Assembly (NCBI GenBank): GCA_028679075.1
Contig: JAJRCF010000017.1
Location: forward strand, 1-64,000
DNA: 64,000 bases
Direction: 5' to 3'
Origin: Methanoregula sp.
GTDB lineage: Archaea > Halobacteriota > Methanomicrobia > Methanomicrobiales > Methanospirillaceae
The notes under the pieces are model-generated. The model was not told where the DNA came from. It did no database searches and was given only the letters and a program-made list of their open reading frames with translations. The position numbers were made by a program, and so were the translations under genes. How positions within the stretch are numbered: position 1 is the first letter of the stretch; every line of letters starts with the position of its first letter. This document shows, one piece after another, positions 41,143 to 49,033 of this stretch.

Positions 41143-43416
41143 ATGACTGACACATCCATGATACAAAAATACCGGTACGAGATCCTCCTTGTCGGCATCC
41201 TCCTCCTCTCGGCATTCCTGAATATCTGGAACATCTGGGGGCAGGGTTATTCGAATGCCTATTACGCGGCAGCGGTCAGGAGTATGCTTGAGAACCCCTC
41301 CCTCCTCTTCTTCAATTCGTTCGATGCAGCAGGGTTCATCACGGTCGATAAGCCGCCTGTCGGGCTCTGGGTGCAGGCAGCGAGTGCGGCACTGCTGGGT
41401 TTTTCCGGCTGGTCGCTGGTCCTCCCCCAGGCGCTTGCCGGTGTCGGCTCGGTTGCGCTGGTCTACCTGATCGTCTCACGGGCGTTCGGGAAACCCGCGG
41501 GACTGGTATCGGCGCTTGCCCTTGCGATCACCCCGATCTTCGTGGCAGTCTCCCGGAACGGCACCATGGACGGGGTCCTCATCTTCGTCCTCCTCCTTGC
41601 GGTATGGGCTGGCCTGAAGGCGGCACGCGAGTCCTCCCTTCCCTGCCTCCTGTCAGCAGCCATCCTGATCGGCATCGGGTTCAATGTTAAGATGATCCAG
41701 GCGTTCATCGTCGTCCCCGCAGTCCTCGCCATCTATTTCCTGGGTGCAAAGGAACAGTCCCTGAAAAAACGGGCAGTCCACGTCATGGTGGCCATCGCTG
41801 TTCTTGCCGTTGTCTCCCTCTCGTGGGCGGTTGCCGTTGATACGGTCCCGGCCGACCAGCGCCCGTATATCGGGGGCAGCGGGGACAACACGGTCCTCGG
41901 CCTCATCGTTAATTATAACGGGATTCACCGGCTGGAAAGCGATTCAGCGGGGCCGGGCATGGGTCAGGGTGGATTCTCGCAGGGCGGCCCGTCAACCAGC
42001 GGGAATATGCCGCCGGACAACCAGCGTGATACATCGTCTGCACCGGGGGGTGCATGGAACCGTACCGCCGGTCGCACCCCGGGCCAGGATGTTGCTGACA
42101 TGGCCCGGCCGCCCGGGATGGGACAGGATGCAGTAATAGCCGGCGGACCTCCGGGTAGCGCTGCCAGCGGAATGCCCGGTGGACCCGGTACTGAAACCGG
42201 CAATGCACCCCAGTCCGGCAGCGGCAGAGGTGGCGGAGGCATGGGAGATGAGACCGGGACGCCCGGCATCGCCCGGCTCTTCAGCGAGGGGCTTGCCGGC
42301 CAGCTCAGCTGGCTGCTGCCCTTTGCCCTCCTCGGGCTCCTCGCGTTCTGGAGACGACCGGCCATACTCTCCCTCAAAGGGCTGGAAGCAGCAGGGCTGT
42401 CCGGTGAAAAAGGCCTGACCCTCATGGCGATGGGGCTCTGGCTCCTGCCCGGTCTCGTCTATTTCAGTCTCACCACGGGTTTCTGGCATACCTATTACCT
42501 TGCCACCATCGCCCCGCCGCTTGCGGCGCTTGTGGGGATCGGTGCGGTGGCGATGTATGATGCGTACGTTCGTGGAGGAGCACGGGACTGGCTCCTTGTG
42601 GCAGCAGTCCTCGTCACCGGCTGCATACAGGCAGTGATCCTGCTCTATACGGCCGCATGGTCCGGCCCGCTCACGGCAATTGTCGCGGTAGGGACAGCGG
42701 TACTGGCCGTCTTGCTGGTGTTCTATAAATTCCGGGACCGGGCCAGCACGGGAATGATACCGAAGCTCGTGGCGGCAGGAGCGGTTGCCCTCCTCTTCAT
42801 CGCACCGTTTGTCTGGGCCTGCACGCCGCTGATGTATGGGTCGGGGAATATCCTGCCTGTTGCCGGCCCACGGCTCTCGGGGCAGGCAGGTGGAGGCGGG
42901 GGGATGAATATGCCCGGTTCGTCATCCGGAGCAGGCACCTCATCGCTTGCAGAGTACCTCCTCTCCCATGCAACGGGCGAGACATGGATCGTTGCCGTAC
43001 CAAGCAGCATGAATGCCGCTTCCGACCTGATCATAGAGACGGGGAAACCCGTCCTGTCGCTTGGGGGTTTTGCCGGCAGCGACCAGGTCCTGACCGTGGA
43101 TGAGGTAAAGCAGATGGTATCTGGCGGGGAGATCCGCTATTTCTACCTGTCAGGTGGACAGGGTGGCGGGGGATCGGACTCCGGCAACAGCGCCATCTTC
43201 AGCTGGGTCCAGGGCACGTGCACAGCAATCCCCTCATCCGAATGGGACGATGGCAGCAGTGCACCGGCCAGCGACCGGGGCCTCCGGTCCCTTACCGGAA
43301 GCCAGAACAGCACGATCCCCGGCCTGCGGGACACCGTGCCTTCCCAGTCAGGAGCCGGGGGTTCAGGCTCAGGCAGCCAGAACGGCCTGTACGACTGTGC
43401 CGGGTATGCGGGGTAA
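41143..43416 (+). CDS. GT39-family membrane glycosyltransferase (ArnT/YkcB-like) with Gly/Met/Pro-rich insert
   Basis: 757 residues. A multi-span N-terminal half starts NIWNIWGQGYSNAYYAAAVRSM and contains FITVDKPPVGLWVQA, the conserved active-site loop of polyprenyl-phosphate-sugar transferases. A low-complexity extracytoplasmic insert runs about 269-374 (GPGMGQGGFSQGGP, SGMPGGPGTETG, GRGGGGMG). More spans follow, then a C-terminal extracytoplasmic domain (about 600-700: ETWIVAVPSSMNAASDLI, VLSLGGFAGSDQVLTVDEV, IRYFYLSGG) as in bacterial YkcB. It probably transfers sugar from a lipid carrier to surface proteins or lipids. A GtrA gene follows. Confidence 0.85.
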   Translation: MTDTSMIQKYRYEILLVGILLLSAFLNIWNIWGQGYSNAYYAAAVRSMLENPSLLFFNSFDAAGFITVDKPPVGLWVQAASAALLGFSGWSLVLPQALAGVGSVALVYLIVSRAFGKPAGLVSALALAITPIFVAVSRNGTMDGVLIFVLLLAVWAGLKAARESSLPCLLSAAILIGIGFNVKMIQAFIVVPAVLAIYFLGAKEQSLKKRAVHVMVAIAVLAVVSLSWAVAVDTVPADQRPYIGGSGDNTVLGLIVNYNGIHRLESDSAGPGMGQGGFSQGGPSTSGNMPPDNQRDTSSAPGGAWNRTAGRTPGQDVADMARPPGMGQDAVIAGGPPGSAASGMPGGPGTETGNAPQSGSGRGGGGMGDETGTPGIARLFSEGLAGQLSWLLPFALLGLLAFWRRPAILSLKGLEAAGLSGEKGLTLMAMGLWLLPGLVYFSLTTGFWHTYYLATIAPPLAALVGIGAVAMYDAYVRGGARDWLLVAAVLVTGCIQAVILLYTAAWSGPLTAIVAVGTAVLAVLLVFYKFRDRASTGMIPKLVAAGAVALLFIAPFVWACTPLMYGSGNILPVAGPRLSGQAGGGGGMNMPGSSSGAGTSSLAEYLLSHATGETWIVAVPSSMNAASDLIIETGKPVLSLGGFAGSDQVLTVDEVKQMVSGGEIRYFYLSGGQGGGGSDSGNSAIFSWVQGTCTAIPSSEWDDGSSAPASDRGLRSLTGSQNSTIPGLRDTVPSQSGAGGSGSGSQNGLYDCAGYAG

Positions 43417-43460
43417 ACGGCCGCATGAAACCGGACGGGTACTGCCATGGGGGGAGGGGG

Positions 43461-43862
43461 ATGCCTGACGGTTTTTCCATGCCGGCCCACGGACACCTCG
43501 TCTGGTTCTTCTTCGTTGGCGTGGTATCGTCGCTTGTCGATATCGGGCTGCTCTGGTATCTCTGCGAATCCTGGGGGATATGGTATATCCCGGCTGCCAT
43601 CGTCTCCTACGGTTGCGGGATCCTTGTCAGCTATTGCCTCAACAAATTCCTTACCTTCCATGACAGGACCCGTGACTATCTCTCCCAGTTCACCACGTTT
43701 GCCGTGATCTCCATCAGCTGCCTGCTGGTGAATGTCTGCATCATCTGGCTTCTCGTGGAACTGGCCGTGTTCAATTACCTGGTAGCAAAGGCGATCGCGA
43801 CGGCCTGCGCGTTCTTCTGGAGTTATTACGGACAGAGCAGGTTCACGTTCCGGGGGAGATGA
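43461..43862 (+). CDS. GtrA-family membrane protein
   Basis: 133 residues and four spans, matching GtrA size. WFFFVGVVSSLVDIGLLWYL, AAIVSYGCGILVSYCLNKFLTF and AFFWSYYGQSRFTFRGR are the family's hallmark segments. GtrA proteins are thought to flip or present polyprenyl-phosphate sugars, fitting the GT39 gene 44 nt upstream. ATG 43461 directly follows a GGGGAGGGGG run; ATG 43425 or 43479 are possible starts. Confidence 0.85.
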   Translation: MPDGFSMPAHGHLVWFFFVGVVSSLVDIGLLWYLCESWGIWYIPAAIVSYGCGILVSYCLNKFLTFHDRTRDYLSQFTTFAVISISCLLVNVCIIWLLVELAVFNYLVAKAIATACAFFWSYYGQSRFTFRGR

Positions 43863-43953
43863 CGGTGTTCCGGAATGCCCCGGGGTACGGTCACAGGATT
43901 AATATGGGGGAATGAAAATACGCTGATTCACACGACCCGGGCAGGTAATCCTG

Positions 43954-44340
43954 ATGTTTGATTCGCTCTTCGAGAAGGCGGCAGAGGGGACACTCAAAGC
44001 GCTCACGGTGGAGTGGACCTGCCCGAAGTGCGACGGGAGGAACTTCCGGATCCTGACGCGGGGCGAACGCTCCTCCGGGGAATACCATGGGCGGTGCCGG
44101 TACTGCCGTACAAAGTGCCGGGCCTCGTTTCCCCCGCCGGAACACGAGGTCGAAGGCGAAGCGGAGTTCATGGAGAATATATCGGACCCCGATTTTACCG
44201 CTGAGGAACAGACCGACATGATCCGGGACTTTGCCGAGATCGCGTCCCTTGTTGTAGACGGTGCTCCCCCGGCATACCTGCGGGGGAAGAGAAAGGCGCT
44301 GGAAGACAAGATTACGTTTGCGAAACGGCGGAGACGGTAG
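43954..44340 (+). CDS. Zinc-ribbon protein of unknown function
   Basis: 128 residues. VEWTCPKCDGRNF and GRCRYCRTKCRA supply two CxxC pairs about 25 residues apart, a likely zinc ribbon (about 20-56). An acidic helical region and a basic end (KITFAKRRRR) follow. No family recognised. It ends 6 nt from the convergent cofE gene. A role in binding nucleic acid is only suggested by the ribbon. Confidence 0.7.
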   Translation: MFDSLFEKAAEGTLKALTVEWTCPKCDGRNFRILTRGERSSGEYHGRCRYCRTKCRASFPPPEHEVEGEAEFMENISDPDFTAEEQTDMIRDFAEIASLVVDGAPPAYLRGKRKALEDKITFAKRRRR

Positions 44341-44346
44341 GGGCGC

Positions 44347-45123
44347 CTACCACGCTTTCCTGTCCTTGGCAAATGCCCCCATGAAGAGGCATTCGGTTGC
44401 ATCGATCGTATCGACACCGATGTGATCGCCGATAGGGAGGCCGATGCCGCGGATAATGGCAGCGGGCGTGCACTCGTCTGCTTCGCCCATCACCAGTTCG
44501 GCAGCAGAGGCGATGTTGTCGGCGACTGCACGTTTCGTCACCTCAAGCCTGCGCCCGAACAGGTCTTTTCTCCCCCGGTCATCGATCACGGACGGGATGC
44601 CGGCCGACCCGATCGCAACCCCGCTGCACCCGAGACGCATCGCGTGGGTGCGGCTGTCGGCAATGATCACCCCGATCTCCACACCGGCATGAGACTCGAT
44701 CGCTCGCTTGATCTGCTGGGCGCTCTGGTCCGGATCCGCCGGGAGGGGGGTGACGCAGCCGGGCGGGGCATTCGAAGCATCCACGCCGGCATTCGGGAGG
44801 AGCGTGCCGCCTTTCATGCAGAGCAGAAATCCCGGGATGCCCCCGACAATCGAGTCGCTCTCCCGGAGGACCACTTCCACCGTCCGGGGATCCATCTTGT
44901 ATTGTTCCCCGAGTTCCTGTGCCCGGGAACGGGGTGTAATGTCGGCAAGACGGATGACATTTCCTTCGGACGTTGCCACCGCGGTCTCGGCGAGGACAAG
45001 CACATCGCCATTCTCAAATCCCCCGCAGGTCTTTTCAGCCGTCGCGATGACCCGGTCGGCAATGGGGTCGCCGCTGTGGATGATCCCGGTCGGGAGCCCG
45101 AACACCTCGAACGAGGAGTTCAT
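44347..45123 (-). CDS. cofE: F420-0:gamma-glutamyl ligase (CofE)
   Basis: Adds glutamate residues to F420-0 with GTP, the last step of coenzyme F420 synthesis. 258 residues: GDVLVLAETAVATSEG, SDSIVGGIPGFLLCMKGGTLLPNAGVDASN (the nucleotide/substrate region), VIIADSRTHAMRLGCSGVAIG and DDRGRKDLFGRRLEVT are the conserved CofE blocks. Last gene of the glyA-folD-folP-cofE operon, overlapping folP by 4 nt. Confidence 0.95.
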   Translation of the reverse strand: MNSSFEVFGLPTGIIHSGDPIADRVIATAEKTCGGFENGDVLVLAETAVATSEGNVIRLADITPRSRAQELGEQYKMDPRTVEVVLRESDSIVGGIPGFLLCMKGGTLLPNAGVDASNAPPGCVTPLPADPDQSAQQIKRAIESHAGVEIGVIIADSRTHAMRLGCSGVAIGSAGIPSVIDDRGRKDLFGRRLEVTKRAVADNIASAAELVMGEADECTPAAIIRGIGLPIGDHIGVDTIDATECLFMGAFAKDRKAW

Positions 45124-45932
45124 GGTGTCTTCACCATCCGTTCGTACACCCTGACCATGTCCACCGTCTCCTTCACGTCATGGGTACGGACAACCGAGGC
45201 GCCTTTCTGGAGGAGGAAACCGGTGACGGCAAGGCTCCCGCTCAACCGCTCCTCCGGCTCGCGGTTGACCAGGTTCCCGATGAAACTCTTGCGGGAGATG
45301 GCGGCAAGGAGCGGCCGGTCGAACTTCCGGAACGCATCGAAGTGCCGGCAGAGCTCCCAGTTGTCATCGTACGAACGGAACGGGGTCCAGATCCCGATGC
45401 CCGGATCGAGCACGTAGTTATCGATACCTGCGGTTTCACACCGCCCGACGACGGTTGCAAGTGCCTTTTCCGTTGCTGCCACACCGATCGCATCCCCCGG
45501 GGTATAGTCCGTTGCCATAACAAAGGCGGGCAGCCCGGACCCGGCAACGCGTTTAGCATAGGCCTCCGATGCAAACCCGGCAATGTCATTCACGGCATGA
45601 ATCTCGTGTTTCAGGCAGATGTCCAGCACCCACGGGTTCATCGTGTCGACAGAGACCGTGAACCCGGTGCCGTCCAGTTCCTTTAACGCGGCATCGATCC
45701 GCGCCCCCTCTTCCGCACCGCTGATCGCTTGTGCATTGGGAGCGGTGCTCCGTGCCCCGACATCGAGCATATCGGCACCCTGCTCGATCATCTCAACGGC
45801 TTTTTTATGGATCTCGTTGGTCGGGATAAAAGAGTCGTGGTAGAAGGATTCCGGGCTGACGTTGAGTACGCCCATCACGCGGGGCGGGGCATCCCCGCCG
45901 ATAACGAGTTTATTTACAGTACACGATCGCAT
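45120..45932 (-). CDS. folP: Dihydropteroate synthase-like protein
   Basis: 270 residues with the DHPS TIM-barrel motifs: [16 protein letters not shown] (pterin-binding start), [41 protein letters not shown] and [12 protein letters not shown], ending VRTHDV. In methanogens it should serve tetrahydromethanopterin or folate synthesis by joining the pterin to an aryl amine; which one cannot be decided here. It overlaps folD by 19 nt and cofE by 4 nt. Confidence 0.9.
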   Translation of the reverse strand: MRSCTVNKLVIGGDAPPRVMGVLNVSPESFYHDSFIPTNEIHKKAVEMIEQGADMLDVGARSTAPNAQAISGAEEGARIDAALKELDGTGFTVSVDTMNPWVLDICLKHEIHAVNDIAGFASEAYAKRVAGSGLPAFVMATDYTPGDAIGVAATEKALATVVGRCETAGIDNYVLDPGIGIWTPFRSYDDNWELCRHFDAFRKFDRPLLAAISRKSFIGNLVNREPEERLSGSLAVTGFLLQKGASVVRTHDVKETVDMVRVYERMVKTP

Positions 45933-46762
45933 GCCCTCTCCTTTGCCGATCGGAAGGTGTTCTCCATCAGCGTGGCGATCGTCATCGGGCCAACGCCCCC
46001 GGGAACCGGGGTGATGGCCGACGCGATCTCCTTTACTGCGTCGAAGTCCACGTCACCGACCAGTTTCCCCTCCAGCTGGTTGATGCCGACATCGATGACC
46101 ACGGCGCCTTCCTTCACCATCTCTTTTGTGATAAAGTGCGGTTTGCCGATCGCGGAGACGAGGATGTCCGCCCGCTTCAGTTCTTCGGCAAGGTCTTTTG
46201 TCCTGCTGTGGCAGATCGTGACCGTTGCGTCGGCATTCAGGAGCAGTGCAGCCATGGGCCGGCCCACATCGATGCTGCGCCCGGCAATGACCGCCCGGGC
46301 ACCGGCAACGGGTATCTGGTACTCGGCAAGGAGCGTCATGATCCCGGTTGGTGTGCAGGAGGAGAACCGGGGCTTTCCTAAAAAGAGGTGGCCCATGTTC
46401 TCCGGGTGGTACCCGTCCACATCCTTGTTCGGGTCGATGGCACCGATCACCCGTTCGGCGTCGATCTGCTGCGGCATCGGGAGCTGGACGAGGATGCCGT
46501 CGACCGTGCCGTCACGGTTCAGTGCCCGGACCTTGTCGACCACGGTGCGGGTCGTCACGTCGGCGGGGAGTTCTACCCCGACCGACCCGATCCCGACCTG
46601 CTCGCAGGCCCGGTGTTTCATCCGCACGTACATCTGCGATGCGGGGTCGTTGCCCACGATCACGGTGGCAAGGTGCGGGCGGAGTCCTGAACCTGCGATC
46701 TCCTCCTTGAGGGCCCCGAGGCGTTTCTCCGACGTCTTTTTTCCGTCAAGGATTGTGGTCAT
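45914..46762 (-). CDS. folD: Bifunctional methylene-tetrahydrofolate dehydrogenase/cyclohydrolase
   Basis: 282 residues: [17 protein letters not shown] (Tyr/Lys cyclohydrolase site), [21 protein letters not shown]-like [38 protein letters not shown] (nucleotide-binding) and [13 protein letters not shown]. It links formyl- and methylene-H4folate. Methanogens normally use H4MPT enzymes, so FolD next to glyA and folP points to a parallel folate-type one-carbon pool in this organism. Confidence 0.95.
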   Translation of the reverse strand: MTTILDGKKTSEKRLGALKEEIAGSGLRPHLATVIVGNDPASQMYVRMKHRACEQVGIGSVGVELPADVTTRTVVDKVRALNRDGTVDGILVQLPMPQQIDAERVIGAIDPNKDVDGYHPENMGHLFLGKPRFSSCTPTGIMTLLAEYQIPVAGARAVIAGRSIDVGRPMAALLLNADATVTICHSRTKDLAEELKRADILVSAIGKPHFITKEMVKEGAVVIDVGINQLEGKLVGDVDFDAVKEIASAITPVPGGVGPMTIATLMENTFRSAKERACDRVL

Positions 46763-46787
46763 GGCAACTCCATCTCACTGTAAGCAT

Positions 46788-48026
46788 TTATTCCGGATAC
46801 AGCGTAAAACGGCTGGCGAGCGCAACGACCTTTGCGTGGATATCCTTTGCTGCCGCTTCGTTCCTGACATCCTTGACAATGGTCGCGATCCAGTTCCCGA
46901 TGAGGCGCATCTCGGCCTCCTTCATGCCCCGGGACGTGATAGCCGGCGTTCCGATGCGCAGGCCACTCGTGACAAACGGGCTCTTGGTCTCGTTCGGGAT
47001 CGTGTTCTTGTTGACCGTGATGCCGGCTTTCCCGAGTGCGGTCTCGGCTTCAAGGCCGGTGATGCCCTGTTCCGTGAGGTCGAGGAGCATCAGGTGGTTG
47101 TCGGTGCCGCCGGAGACGAGCCGGAGGCCGTTTGCCATCAGGGTCTCGGCAAGGGTCTTGGCGTTCCTGATGATCTGCTTGTTGTATTCCTTGAAGGAGG
47201 GCCTGAGCGCTTCCTCGAAGCAGACCGCCTTTGCGGTGATCGTGTGCATCAGGGGGCCGCCCTGCATGCCGGGGAAGACTGCCTTGTCGATGGCGGTCCC
47301 GAGATCGGCATTGCACATGATGGCGCCGCCGCGGGGGCCGCGGAGGGTCTTGTGGGTCGTGGTGGTGGTGAAGTTGACCACGCCGACCGATGTCGGGTGG
47401 AGGCCGGTGGCAACGAGGCCGGCGATGTGGGCGATATCTGCCATACAGTAGGCGCCGACATCGTCAGCGATCTCCTGGAAGGCCTTAAAATCAATGGTAC
47501 GGGGGTAGGCCGAGGCACCACAGACGATGATCTGCGGCTTCTCTTTCTTTGCCATCTCTGCTACTGCACCGTAGTCGATCATCTCGGTCTTCTCGTCAAC
47601 GCCGTATTGTGCCACCTGGTAGAACTTCCCGGTGAAGCTGACCGGCGAGCCGTGAGAAAGGTGGCCGCCCTGGTTGAGCTTCATGGAGAGGATCTTCTCT
47701 CCCAGTTTCATGTACGCAAAATAGACCGCCATGTTGGCCTGGGTGCCCGAGTGGGGCTGGACGTTGGCATACTCGGCGCCAAAGAGTTTCTTGAGCCGGT
47801 CGCGGGCCAGGTTCTCGGCCATATCGTGGAACTCGCAGCCGCCATAGTACCGCTTGCCCGGGTAGCCCTCGGCATACTTATTGGTCATGATCGATCCCAT
47901 TGCCTCGAGTACCGCTCTCGAAACAACGTTTTCGGATGCGATCAGCTCCAGACCGTTAACCTGGCGGAGCCTCTCCTTTTCGATGATATCTGCAATTGCT
48001 GGATCCGTTTTTGCCAGATACGACAT
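46788..48026 (-). CDS. glyA: Serine hydroxymethyltransferase
   Basis: PLP enzyme converting serine to glycine with transfer of a methylene group to a folate or methanopterin carrier. 412 residues: [42 protein letters not shown], and [18 protein letters not shown], where the Lys after THK-T is the PLP lysine. ATG 48026 gives the usual start; an upstream in-frame ATG at 48083 adds a basic, non-conserved stretch. First gene of the glyA-folD-folP-cofE operon. Confidence 0.96.
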   Translation of the reverse strand: MSYLAKTDPAIADIIEKERLRQVNGLELIASENVVSRAVLEAMGSIMTNKYAEGYPGKRYYGGCEFHDMAENLARDRLKKLFGAEYANVQPHSGTQANMAVYFAYMKLGEKILSMKLNQGGHLSHGSPVSFTGKFYQVAQYGVDEKTEMIDYGAVAEMAKKEKPQIIVCGASAYPRTIDFKAFQEIADDVGAYCMADIAHIAGLVATGLHPTSVGVVNFTTTTTHKTLRGPRGGAIMCNADLGTAIDKAVFPGMQGGPLMHTITAKAVCFEEALRPSFKEYNKQIIRNAKTLAETLMANGLRLVSGGTDNHLMLLDLTEQGITGLEAETALGKAGITVNKNTIPNETKSPFVTSGLRIGTPAITSRGMKEAEMRLIGNWIATIVKDVRNEAAAKDIHAKVVALASRFTLYPE

Positions 48027-48475
48027 ATGGAGAAAGGTTGGTTCTTTGGGGGTAATAGGTTTTCTTTTCCGAGGGGTTATCAAACCCCGAGGAGGAGAAG
48101 GGAGGCATCAGCCGACCTTCGACCCGATACCCGCGTTTTCCTGAACTCGCACGAATTACAGCAATTCTTCGATCCGGTGAGGGGCATCAGCCCCGAGCCG
48201 GGAGAAGAACGCATCAGCGTTCTTCGACTCGATACCCGCATTTTCCCGGGCACTTCCCTTCCCCCGCAGCCCCCCTCTGCCGGTCCGTCACAACGCGGAA
48301 GCATTGCTCTTGTTTTTTCAAGCCGGCCCCTCATCTTCCCTGATATCAGATAAGAACGGCAATTTTCACCTAAAACCCGGATTTCAGCCAAAACGCTTTT
48401 CTCCTAATCAGGCGATCACTACTATTAATATTAATTAAGGAGTGCGCCGCACCAGTACAGTAAGTGTTTTCGTGT
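48027..48475. other. Divergent intergenic region between glyA and the smc operon
   Basis: 449 nt. It holds a GGGGTT-ATCA-AACCCC hairpin (48073-48088) near the glyA start, the imperfect repeats listed separately, and the TATA-like ATTAATATTAATTAAGGAG (48423-48441) serving the smc operon. A minus-strand reading frame across 48080-48391 looks non-coding. Confidence 0.5.
48105..48247. repeat. Imperfect direct repeats (GCATCAGC...TTCGAC.CGATACCCGC)
   Basis: A unit of about 37 bp at 48105-48141 recurs at 48211-48247 with few mismatches (GCATCAGC, CTTCGAC, CGATACCCGC, TTTTCC are shared), 106 bp apart. A weaker third copy (CAGCAATTCTTCGATCCG, about 48159-48176) lies midway, giving a period near 53 bp. 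Function unknown. Confidence 0.5.
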
Positions 48476-49021
48476 ATGGCGTTGTCCGATGCAAAGATCA
48501 AATACCTTGAGCACGAACTCGATCAACAGGAGAAGCTGATTAGTATGATGGAAGGTTCAGGAGCCAGCGAGGACCGCGTCGCGGCCCTCGAGAAGAAGGT
48601 ACGGGATATGGAGGCGCTGGTCAAGGGGCTTACCCAGGAACTGCTTGACCTCAAGTCCATTGCAATGAAGATGTCCAAGCAGACCGAAGAGCGCAGCAGG
48701 CAGGAACTGAAGCGTGGCCCGATTGTCCAGGGAGCACAGCCCGGGGCATCGGCTGGCCCCTCGTTCTCGTCTTCCGGCGGCAGCACCGTCATCCGCCCGA
48801 AGGGACGGGCGCCGGAAGCCCCGGCGGCCCCGGCAGAACCGGTCATGGACATGATCATGCAGCCGGATGGCACCATGAAACTCGAGCCCCGCCGCGGCGA
48901 GAAGGACTATATCATCGCCCGGGCTGGCTATGGCAGGACCAAGAAGGGTGGTCCCCAACCCAAGCAGAGCGATCTCATCTATGCCGCTGAGGATGACAAG
49001 AAGGATCCTGCAAAGAAGTAA
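48476..49021 (+). CDS. Coiled-coil protein encoded upstream of smc
   Basis: 181 residues. N-terminal coiled coil (about 5-75: IKYLEHELDQQEKLISMMEG, AALEKKVRDMEALVKGL, LLDLKSIAMKMSKQ), a flexible Pro/Ala/Ser linker, then a short conserved-looking end (PDGTMKLEPRRGEKDYIIARAG). Unrecognised family. It is 12 nt upstream of smc in the same direction, so a role in chromosome organisation or as an SMC accessory factor is plausible but unproven. TATA-like element at 48423. Confidence 0.65.
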   Translation: MALSDAKIKYLEHELDQQEKLISMMEGSGASEDRVAALEKKVRDMEALVKGLTQELLDLKSIAMKMSKQTEERSRQELKRGPIVQGAQPGASAGPSFSSSGGSTVIRPKGRAPEAPAAPAEPVMDMIMQPDGTMKLEPRRGEKDYIIARAGYGRTKKGGPQPKQSDLIYAAEDDKKDPAKK

Positions 49022-49033
49022 GGAGCCGGATCT

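Noticed and set aside
45729-48353. 874-codon open frame antisense to folP, folD and glyA
   Set aside because: Long antisense frames are expected opposite GC-rich genes. The minus-strand genes are conserved enzymes, while this product is low in recognisable motifs.
48080-48391. Minus-strand reading frame of about 103 codons between glyA and smc
   Set aside because: Runs through imperfect direct repeats, has an odd Arg/Ser/Cys-rich composition and no ribosome site. Most likely non-coding.
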